Made by a program: the position numbers and the translations under genes. 9,910 bases of DNA, taken from NCBI GenBank assembly GCA_958449715.1, contig CAUDIU010000060.1:1-9910 (forward strand), in the 5' to 3' direction. Source of the stretch: an uncultured Clostridium sp. (lineage in GTDB: Bacteria > Cyanobacteriota > Vampirovibrionia > Gastranaerophilales > Gastranaerophilaceae). Each line of letters starts with the position of its first letter. Positions within the stretch are counted from its first letter, which is position 1. This document shows, piece by piece, positions 1 through 5,053 of this stretch. The notes beneath the pieces are model-generated. The model was not told where the DNA came from. It worked only from the letters and a program-made list of their open reading frames with translations, and ran no database searches.

Positions 1-567
1 TTGTGGCAATCTTTCTGAAAATGGATAAAGAGCACCATGTGCTTCATCCACAATCAAGTATGAATTATTTTTTTTACAAACAGCTTTTAATGCATTTATA
101 TCAGATACAATACCTTCATATGTAGGTGATGTTACAATGACAGCCTTTACATCTTTAATGTCAATTAATTCCGGTGAAGTTTTATCTGGAATTCCCCAAG
201 CTTTATTCATTGGTAAATCATAGTATACAGCTTCACAACCTGCAAGTTTAACAGCATTTTCATGGCTTGGATGTGCGTTTCTCCAAATTAATACTTTGTC
301 CCCTTTATTGGTACAAGCTAATACAGAAGTAATAATACCACTTGTAGAGCCGTTTGTAAGGAAATAAGTATGTTGAGTTCCATAAATCTTTGTGGCATTT
401 TCTTGAGCCTTTAAAAGCGCTTCTTGAGGATTATGCGCATCCGTTTCAGATATATCTTTTTTATAAAAATTACGAAATTTGTTGAAAATAAAAAATTTTT
501 GTCCATGAGATGGGGTTGTGAACAAAAATTTTCTACTTTTTTTTCTTAATAAATTTATTAAACTCAT
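1..567 (-). CDS. PLP-dependent Orn/Lys/Arg decarboxylase, N-terminal part (truncated by window edge)
   Basis: I translated this frame by hand: 189 codons, open to base 1, so the C-terminal part lies outside the window. The family is fold-type I PLP decarboxylases of basic amino acids (Bacillus SpeA/YaaO type), which remove CO2 from arginine, lysine or ornithine to give a polyamine or its precursor. Visible signatures are TPSHGQ at residues 18-23, NGSTSG at 72-77 (cofactor phosphate contact), RNAHPSH at 96-102 (the family's cofactor-stacking His region), SPTYEG at 147-152, and DEAHGA at 174-179, whose Asp binds the PLP pyridine nitrogen. The Schiff-base lysine should lie just past the edge and is not seen. 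The start is the ATG at 567-565, with AGAGG about 12 nt upstream, a rather long spacing. It lies 74 bp after the PilZ gene on the same strand, with two hairpins between. Substrate cannot be assigned. The family call is firm. Confidence 0.88.
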   Translation of the reverse strand, partial: MSLINLLRKKSRKFLFTTPSHGQKFFIFNKFRNFYKKDISETDAHNPQEALLKAQENATKIYGTQHTYFLTNGSTSGIITSVLACTNKGDKVLIWRNAHPSHENAVKLAGCEAVYYDLPMNKAWGIPDKTSPELIDIKDVKAVIVTSPTYEGIVSDINALKAVCKKNNSYLIVDEAHGALYPFSERLPQ

Positions 568-598
568 TAAATGATAGTGCCTCTTTTTATTTAATTTT

Positions 599-641
599 TA
601 CAAGTTTTAAGCAAACTTGTATTTTACGTGACTCGGCACGT
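599..641 (-). promoter_or_regulatory. Two tandem hairpins between PilZ gene and decarboxylase
   Basis: Two perfect inverted repeats fill the gap after the PilZ stop codon. One is at 626-641, arms ACGTG/CACGT (5 bp, 6-nt loop), directly abutting the stop. The other is at 599-621, arms TACAAGTTT/AAACTTGTA (9 bp, 5-nt loop). On the minus strand both are followed by A-rich, not U-rich, sequence, so they do not look like ordinary intrinsic terminators of the PilZ gene. They could be a structured leader of the decarboxylase, an mRNA-stabilising 3' end, or protein-binding operators. Pairing is seen directly; any role is inferred. Confidence 0.4.
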
Positions 642-1232
642 TTATTTGTTTTGAATTTCTATACTTCTTTTAGTGCAATACTGGATTAAAGTCATTTTAT
701 CCTTGTTATCATGATATTCAAATCTGCCGGATATTGTATATCCGCCATTTTCATTTTTTTCAATTCTTATCGGACTAAATAAGCATTCAACAGATTGTTT
801 TTCTGACAATGGTAATTCAATTTTATATAAACCTTCAATGTTAATATTTTCATTAGTTCTTATTTTCATACCACCAGCAGAAATATCTAATGTTGTTATT
901 TTATGTGAAGAATTTTCTTCAGTTAAACTTAATTCTTCCACAAATTTTATACGTGTATATTGACGTCTTTGTAAAAATCTATGTTTTGCTGGGGTTGCTA
1001 TTTTTACAATATTCCCTTCTATAGTTTCTGGATATGAATCAAAATATAAAGTACCATGATTTGTTTGTGTATAAAATTCGCAATAATTGTGTCTCATCAT
1101 TCCTGTAGGTTCATATTCTAATTCTATTGTAAAATATTTTGGATCAACGTCAATTATAGTGCCTTTATTTGCACATTTGAAATCAGAAGGAACTACTGTA
1201 ATTTTTCTATTTTTTTCTATTAATTCTCTCAT
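642..1232 (-). CDS. PilZ-domain c-di-GMP receptor, YcgR-like
   Basis: This 196-aa soluble protein is predicted to bind cyclic di-GMP. The C-terminal half is a PilZ domain: R90-QYT-R94 gives the RxxxR motif and D116-I-S118-AGG gives the D/NxSxxG motif, both of which contact the dinucleotide in known PilZ proteins. Residues about 8-85 resemble the N-terminal split-barrel domain of YcgR-type flagellar brakes, so the layout is YcgR-like. There is no signal peptide or membrane segment. Such proteins tune motility, adhesion or polysaccharide export, and no partner gene is nearby to say which. The ATG at 1232 has GAGG 5 nt upstream, and a strong promoter lies just before it. The neighbours are a decarboxylase downstream and a terminated secY operon upstream, so it begins its own transcription unit. 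The domain call is firm; the output pathway is unknown. Confidence 0.9.
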   Translation of the reverse strand: MRELIEKNRKITVVPSDFKCANKGTIIDVDPKYFTIELEYEPTGMMRHNYCEFYTQTNHGTLYFDSYPETIEGNIVKIATPAKHRFLQRRQYTRIKFVEELSLTEENSSHKITTLDISAGGMKIRTNENINIEGLYKIELPLSEKQSVECLFSPIRIEKNENGGYTISGRFEYHDNKDKMTLIQYCTKRSIEIQNK

Positions 1233-1252
1233 AATAACCTCATTTGTATATT

Positions 1253-1282
1253 ATTATATGATATTTTTTTTAATTTGTCCAA
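1253..1282 (-). promoter_or_regulatory. Sigma-70 type promoter of the PilZ gene
   Basis: On the minus strand a -35 box TTGGAC (1282-1277) is followed by an 18-bp A-rich spacer and a perfect -10 box TATAAT (1258-1253). Transcription would begin near 1246, giving a leader of about 13 nt that contains GAGG (1241-1238) before the ATG at 1232. An AT-rich inverted repeat (arms TAATTAT/ATAATTA, 1297-1315) lies just upstream of the -35 box and could be an operator, although such palindromes arise easily by chance here. Confidence 0.7.
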
Positions 1283-1415
1283 TATAACTATATTCTTAAT
1301 TATCCTTAATAATTAGAAAATAAATGATTTTTAATTAATTGCTCTAATGATATTGATGAAGAAAAAATATATGATATATATGTAAATCCTCAACTCTTCT
1401 GATTGCTCAGTATTT

Positions 1416-1446
1416 GCTCCTCAATATATAAGGGGAGCTTTTTTTT
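1416..1446 (+). terminator. Plus-strand intrinsic terminator without an assigned gene
   Basis: The arms GCTCCTC (1416-1422) and GGGGAGC (1432-1438) pair over 7 bp with one G-U, enclose a 9-nt loop and are followed by eight Ts. This works only on the plus strand; the reverse orientation has no U-tract. No plus-strand gene precedes it. The 183 bp between the PilZ start and the hairpin hold only a stop-to-stop frame of 24 codons without ATG (1328-1402) and a 12-codon ATG frame without a ribosome binding site. It therefore marks either a small RNA or the tail of a lost gene. Confidence 0.65.
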
Positions 1447-1450
1447 ATAC

Positions 1451-1478
1451 AAAAAAAGACCGCTAAAAGCGGTCTTTT
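1451..1478 (-). terminator. Intrinsic terminator of the rpsE-secY operon
   Basis: On the minus strand, 22 nt after the secY stop codon, a perfect 10-bp stem AAAAGACCGC/GCGGTCTTTT (1478-1469 with 1463-1454) encloses a 5-nt loop and runs into further Us. The stem core ACCGC is GC-rich against a very AT-rich background. It closes the ribosomal/translocon operon at secY and sits 4 bp from the oppositely oriented plus-strand terminator, forming a convergent pair. Confidence 0.92.
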
Positions 1479-1500
1479 AAAAGATTTATAAAAATTATTT

Positions 1501-2838
1501 TTATTCTTTTAAGAATGATTCATAATTTCTAGCCAACAGGTGGGTTCTTACTTGATTAATTAAATCAAGAGCAACACCTACCATGATAATTAATGAAGTA
1601 GCTCCAATACCTTGTATAGTTTTAATATTAGTAATATAACTTGCAAGAGAAGGAACTAATGCAATAATACCAAGTCCCATAGCACCAATAAATGTTGTTT
1701 TAGTTAAAATTTTATCAAGTGCTTCAGCTGTTGGCCTACCAGGTTTTACACCTGGAATTGATGAACCGTATTTTTTTAAGTTATCCGCAATATCTTTTGG
1801 CTGCATATTCGGCATAATTGAAGCATAGAAAAAAGTTAATGCAACAATTAATAAGAAATATAATACATAGTATGTAATTCCATCTGGACTCAAAATTTGA
1901 GTTAAATGGATAACCATAGCTTTTACAGACTCACTTTTGAAATTTGCTTGCCCTACCAAGCTTAAAATAGTTGATGGGAACAATAAAATTGCAATAGCAA
2001 AGATAATTGGCATAACTCCGCCAGGGTTAAGTTTAAACGGAATAAATGAATTCATGCCGCCATAGACTTTATTCCCGACTTGTCTTTTAGGGTTTACAAT
2101 AATTACTTTTCTTACAGCTTCTTGCATAATTACAATAAATACCATTGCTGCAAAGAAAATAAGTAATAAAACTGCTAATCCTAATTGCATCATTGAATTA
2201 TTGGCAACAATTTGAGCTGTCCTTGATGCGTAAATCGGGATACCTGATAAAATACCGATAAAGATAATTAATGAACCACCGTTACCGATACCTTTTTCAG
2301 TAATAAGTTCTGAAATCCACATTACAAGAACAGATCCAGCAGTTAACACAACAATAGAACTTATAAAGAACATAATTGGGTTAACATTTGGTAAAACTGC
2401 TCCAGGTAAATGATGCAGGTATAACATAAAGATTAAAGACTGGAACACAGCTAATACAACTGTAAAAATACGTGTATACTGTGACAGCTTTCTTCTGCCT
2501 GCTTCACCTTCTTCTTTCTGAAGTTTTTCCAATGATGGAATTACAACAGAAACAAGTTGGATAATAATTGATGATGTAATGTATGGCCCAATACCTAAGG
2601 CAAATATTGAAACTTTGCCTAAAGCGCCGCCAGAAAATAAATCTAAAAATCCAATGATGTTATTTCCTTGAGCGATATTTGAGAAAATTTCATTATTAAT
2701 CCCAAATAAAGGCATTTGTACACCAAATCTGAATGCTGCAATCATCAAGAATGTAAAAAAGATTTTTTCTTTTAATCCTGATGCTTGCCACATAGACATT
2801 AAATCATCAGTTGTCGGCATTTTCATTCCTTGTGCCAT
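1501..2838 (-). CDS. secY: Preprotein translocase subunit SecY
   Basis: This is the 445-aa channel subunit of the SecYEG complex in the cytoplasmic membrane, which passes unfolded proteins outward with SecA and inserts membrane proteins with the ribosome. Ten hydrophobic segments can be followed from about residue 24 to 430. Family signatures are seen: FALGIGPYITSSIIIQL around 79-95 (TM2/plug region), the charged loop QKEEGEAGRRKLSQYTR at 107-123, ISELITEKGIGNGGSL at 175-190, RQVGNKVYGG at 252-261, and IPGVKPGRPTAEALD at 361-375, the cytosolic loop that contacts the ribosome and SecA. Length is normal. Its ATG overlaps the rplO stop by one base (TAATG), so translation is probably coupled. It is last in the operon and followed by a strong terminator. 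The usual downstream genes adk, map and infA are absent here. Confidence 0.98.
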   Translation of the reverse strand: MAQGMKMPTTDDLMSMWQASGLKEKIFFTFLMIAAFRFGVQMPLFGINNEIFSNIAQGNNIIGFLDLFSGGALGKVSIFALGIGPYITSSIIIQLVSVVIPSLEKLQKEEGEAGRRKLSQYTRIFTVVLAVFQSLIFMLYLHHLPGAVLPNVNPIMFFISSIVVLTAGSVLVMWISELITEKGIGNGGSLIIFIGILSGIPIYASRTAQIVANNSMMQLGLAVLLLIFFAAMVFIVIMQEAVRKVIIVNPKRQVGNKVYGGMNSFIPFKLNPGGVMPIIFAIAILLFPSTILSLVGQANFKSESVKAMVIHLTQILSPDGITYYVLYFLLIVALTFFYASIMPNMQPKDIADNLKKYGSSIPGVKPGRPTAEALDKILTKTTFIGAMGLGIIALVPSLASYITNIKTIQGIGATSLIIMVGVALDLINQVRTHLLARNYESFLKE

Positions 2839-3284
2839 TATACTAACTCAACCTTTCCGCCTGCTTTTTCAATTTTTTCTTTAGCTGATGGTGTTACATA
2901 ACAAGCTTTTACAGTAATAGCATCTTTTAATTCGCCATTACCTAAAACTCTTAGACCAACACAAGATGGATGAACTCTGCCAGCTTCTTTAAGAACTTCT
3001 AAAGAAACTTCTTTCATACCATATTGAGCAATTCTGCCAACATTAATTTCAGCATAATTTAGTTGGTTAATAATTTTAAAGCCTTTTAATTTTGGCATTT
3101 GTCTGTAACCAGGCATTTGACCACCTTCAAAACCTCTTTTAGCTGAGCTTCCTGAACGTTGTCCTTCACCATTGTGTCCACGGCAAGATGTTTTACCTCT
3201 ACCAGATGAACGGCCTCTGCCTACTCTTTTAATTTTATGTGTAGCACCTTCTGCAGGTCTTAAATCTTCTAATGTAATTGTCAT
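2838..3284 (-). CDS. rplO: 50S ribosomal protein L15
   Basis: This 148-aa, strongly basic large-subunit protein binds 23S rRNA and is needed for late 50S assembly. The N-terminal Gly/Arg-rich extension is typical: KRVGRGRSSGRGKTSCRG at about 19-36, followed by RSG at 43-45 and GFEGGQMP at 51-58. The C-terminal globular part contains the VKACYVTPSAKEKIEKAGG stretch (125-143) usual for L15. Length is normal for bacteria. The ATG at 3284 has AGGA about 9 nt upstream. It lies third in rpsE-rpmD-rplO-secY, separated from rpmD by an 80-bp gap that holds a terminator-like hairpin and overlapping secY by one base. Confidence 0.97.
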   Translation of the reverse strand: MTITLEDLRPAEGATHKIKRVGRGRSSGRGKTSCRGHNGEGQRSGSSAKRGFEGGQMPGYRQMPKLKGFKIINQLNYAEINVGRIAQYGMKEVSLEVLKEAGRVHPSCVGLRVLGNGELKDAITVKACYVTPSAKEKIEKAGGKVELV

Positions 3285-3330
3285 TTTTAATTTCCTTTCT
3301 TATTACTCGCTTTCGCTTCCGCAATTAAGA

Positions 3331-3355
3331 AAAACAAAAGGTCATGATATGACCT
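3331..3355 (-). terminator. Terminator-like hairpin inside the ribosomal operon (possible attenuator)
   Basis: Between rpmD and rplO the minus strand contains AGGTCAT-ATC-ATGACCT (3355-3339), a perfect 7-bp stem with a 3-nt loop, followed by TTTTGTTTT. This has the form of a modest intrinsic terminator, yet rplO and secY downstream would normally be co-transcribed with rpsE and rpmD. It may reduce readthrough, mark an RNA processing point, or be inert. The short loop and U-tract interrupted by G make it weaker than the terminator after secY. Confidence 0.45.
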
Positions 3356-3364
3356 CATGTCTCC

Positions 3365-3556
3365 TTATTCTACAATCTCAACTAAGTGAGGTACTTTGTT
3401 TACCATACCTAAAATAGTTGCACTGTTGTAATGTTCTACAACTTGATTTTGTTTTGTTAAGCCTAATCCAGCAACAACTCTACGTTGTTTTTCAGAAGCA
3501 CCGATAAGGCTTTTAACAAGTTTAATTTTTATTTGTTTTAATTCTGTTTTTGCCAT
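3365..3556 (-). CDS. rpmD: 50S ribosomal protein L30
   Basis: This 63-aa small basic large-subunit protein matches L30 in length and pattern: an IKIKLVKSLIG strand near residues 9-19, then KQRRVVAGLGLTKQNQVVEH (23-42) and a final NKVPHLVEIVE. Those three blocks form the ferredoxin-like L30 fold that binds 23S rRNA. The ATG at 3556 has AAGGA about 8 nt upstream. It sits between rpsE and rplO, the conserved position in bacteria that keep this gene. L30 is absent from many lineages, including photosynthetic Cyanobacteria, so its presence carries some taxonomic information. Confidence 0.95.
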   Translation of the reverse strand: MAKTELKQIKIKLVKSLIGASEKQRRVVAGLGLTKQNQVVEHYNSATILGMVNKVPHLVEIVE

Positions 3557-3614
3557 TTTTATTATCCTTTTTAAATTTATTTTTTCTCTAAATTACTTTC
3601 AATAACCGAACTGA

Positions 3615-4253
3615 TTAGTTTAATAATTCAGCCATTGTTAAACCACGTTTTTTAGCAACTTCTGAAAATGGAGTAAGAGCTTTTAATGCTTCTAAAGTTG
3701 CGTTAGCAGCGTTAAGAGGTGCTTTAGATCCTAAAGATTTAGCTAATATGTTTTCGATACCAGCAAGTTCAAGAACTAAACGAACTGCACCACCTGCAAT
3801 AATACCTGTACCTTGAGAAGCTGGTTTAAGCATTACAGCACCTGCTCCAGAACGACCTGTAATTGGGTGTGGAATAGTTGTTTTGAAAATAGGTACATTG
3901 ATAAGGTTTTTTCTGCCATCTGCAATTGCTTTTTGTATAGCAATAATAACTTCAGCAGCTTTAGCACAACCTACGCCAACTTGTCCTTTTTTGTTTCCAA
4001 CGATTACAATAGCTCTAAAGCTTAATTTTTTACCACCTTTAACAACTTTTGTTACACGGCTGATTTGTACAACACGTTCAATCCATTCTGATTGAGGTTT
4101 TTCTTCAGTTGTTTCAATTTTTTGTTTTTTGCCACGACCACGTCTTGAACGAGCCGGTTTTTCTTCAGCAGTATCTTCTGCAGGAGTTTCTGTTGATTCT
4201 TCTACTACTGCAACTTCTTCTACTGTCATTTCTTCTTTGTTTTCTAAATCCAT
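3615..4253 (-). CDS. rpsE: 30S ribosomal protein S5 with N-terminal extension
   Basis: This 212-aa S5 contributes to decoding accuracy and mRNA entry on the small subunit. Residues about 57-120 form the N-terminal RNA-binding domain, with RVVQISRVTKVVKGGKKLSF at 60-79 and VGNKKGQVGVGCAKA at 85-99; these loops are where S5 helps position 16S rRNA. Residues about 127-200 are the C-terminal domain (IPHPITGRSGAGAV at 127-140). A typical bacterial S5 is about 165-170 aa, so the first 50 or so residues are extra: an acidic, Glu/Thr-rich stretch followed by a basic cluster RSRRGRGKK at 35-43. AAAGG 9 nt before the ATG at 4253 supports this start over the internal Met9. It heads a four-gene operon, and rplR, normally just upstream, is missing. 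Confidence 0.96.
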   Translation of the reverse strand: MDLENKEEMTVEEVAVVEESTETPAEDTAEEKPARSRRGRGKKQKIETTEEKPQSEWIERVVQISRVTKVVKGGKKLSFRAIVIVGNKKGQVGVGCAKAAEVIIAIQKAIADGRKNLINVPIFKTTIPHPITGRSGAGAVMLKPASQGTGIIAGGAVRLVLELAGIENILAKSLGSKAPLNAANATLEALKALTPFSEVAKKRGLTMAELLN

Positions 4254-4298
4254 TGATTTTTACCTTTCATGTTAATTAATAAATCTTGTATATAAGCG

Positions 4299-4362
4299 AA
4301 TATACCAAAATAAAGCTAATTAAAGCCTATGGTAAAATATTCGTGAGTAACTTTTCTGACAA
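4299..4362 (-). promoter_or_regulatory. Candidate promoter(s) for rpsE-rpmD-rplO-secY
   Basis: The 183 bp between the upstream gene and rpsE begins with a terminator, so the operon should have its own promoter. Two candidates are visible on the minus strand. TTGTCA (4362-4357), 17 bp, TATTTT (4339-4334) has reasonable spacing but a weak -10. Closer in, TGG-TATATT (4307-4299) is an extended -10 without a clear -35. I cannot choose between them from sequence alone. The remaining leader of roughly 40-80 nt shows no riboswitch-like or S5-binding structure I can recognise. Confidence 0.35.
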
Positions 4363-4379
4363 AATCTATAATAACAACA

Positions 4380-4413
4380 AAAAGATTACAATGCAAGTGT
4401 TTTGTAATCTTTT
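4380..4413 (-). terminator. Intrinsic terminator after the 187-aa gene
   Basis: A perfect 12-bp inverted repeat (AAAAGATTACAA at 4380-4391 with its complement at 4402-4413, 10-nt loop) begins 23 nt after the stop codon of the minus-strand gene ending at 4437. On that strand the stem ends in UUUU and continues UUGUUGUU. It separates the mutase/unknown-gene unit from the ribosomal operon. The stem is AT-rich, so efficiency is uncertain; it is nearly symmetrical, but no plus-strand gene uses it. Confidence 0.75.
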
Positions 4414-4436
4414 GTTTAATTTCTTAATTTTGTAAG

Positions 4437-5000
4437 TTACTTTTCTGTTAGCATTTTTGCTAATAATTCTTGTGCTGATGATACCGATATAATATTTTTA
4501 TCTTGAATAAATTTTTGATATTCAAGTTTTTCTTTTTCATATAATTCAACAGCTTTATCAACTATTTGCAAATGTTCTGGAAGTTTTTGCTTTTCACTAT
4601 TTATATTTTTTAAATAGTGAAAAAAGTTTTTTAGTTTATTAAGTGGGGTATTTTCATTTGCTTTTAATCGTTGGATTATAAATTCAACAAATTCTTGTAA
4701 ATCTTTTTCTCCAGATATAATGTGTAAAAAATTAGTATTAGTATCTGGTAAGATTTGACCATGGTTTTTAGCATTCATTTCTAGCCAAATTTTTGATGCG
4801 TTATTTTTATTAGCGACTATTTCTTTTATAGCTTCAAATCCAAGAACAAATGGATTTTCTCCAGGAAAACCTGAAACTTTTCCATGTTTTAAATATGAGT
4901 ACATAGGGATAACTTTTTCTTCAATATCTTTTATGTTTTTGGGAGTATTGGGTATTTTATATATCCCTGTAAAATTTAATTGCGAATTAATAGTCTGCAT
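4437..5000 (-). CDS. Unknown 187-aa protein with N-terminal FTG motif
   Basis: I do not recognise a family. The protein is soluble-looking, Lys/Asn/Glu-rich, with no signal peptide or membrane segment. Residues 1-17 carry an FTGIYKIP stretch (FTG at 10-12) that resembles the N-terminus of the other unknown protein in this window (FTG at 13-15, 7427-7786). The middle (about 45-95) is mixed alpha/beta in appearance. From about 98 to the end it is mainly amphipathic helix, with a charged KAVELYEKEKLEYQKFIQDK run at 149-168. The ATG at 5000 has an ideal AAGGAG, but both lie inside a 13-bp hairpin. The gene follows the PMM/PGM gene by 53 bp with no terminator between, so the two may be one transcript, and a terminator follows. 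It is clearly a real gene; its function is unknown. Confidence 0.8.
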   Translation of the reverse strand: MQTINSQLNFTGIYKIPNTPKNIKDIEEKVIPMYSYLKHGKVSGFPGENPFVLGFEAIKEIVANKNNASKIWLEMNAKNHGQILPDTNTNFLHIISGEKDLQEFVEFIIQRLKANENTPLNKLKNFFHYLKNINSEKQKLPEHLQIVDKAVELYEKEKLEYQKFIQDKNIISVSSAQELLAKMLTEK

Positions 5001-5025
5001 ATTTTCTCCTTTATATGCAGACTAT
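4990..5025 (-). promoter_or_regulatory. 13-bp hairpin enclosing ribosome binding site and start codon
   Basis: Positions 4990-5002 and 5013-5025 are perfect complements (13 bp) around a 10-nt loop. Read on the minus-strand transcript, the loop is AAAGGAGAAA, containing the Shine-Dalgarno AAGGAG, and the initiator AUG (5000-4998) is paired in the 3' arm. The element lies wholly between the mutase stop and codon 5 of the 187-aa gene. This geometry fits translational control (thermosensor, protein-binding or ligand switch) or a palindromic DNA operator. The pairing is seen directly; the mode of action is inferred. Confidence 0.7.
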
Positions 5026-5053
5026 AAACCTTATAAAAATTTTTTTTGCTATC

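Noticed and set aside
1087..1287. 66-codon plus-strand frame across the PilZ gene start
   Set aside because: It is the opposite strand of the well-supported PilZ coding sequence and its promoter, with low-complexity translation and no ribosome binding site.
1346..1384. 12-codon plus-strand ATG frame before the orphan terminator
   Set aside because: There is no ribosome binding site and the translation is low-complexity (Met, Ile, Lys and Tyr); a small RNA or remnant is more plausible.
3172..3417. 81-codon plus-strand frame over rplO and rpmD
   Set aside because: It is antisense to two conserved ribosomal genes, its product resembles nothing, and there is no initiation signal.
3813..4095. 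Two 70-codon plus-strand frames over rpsE
   Set aside because: Both are antisense shadows of S5, overlapping each other in different frames.
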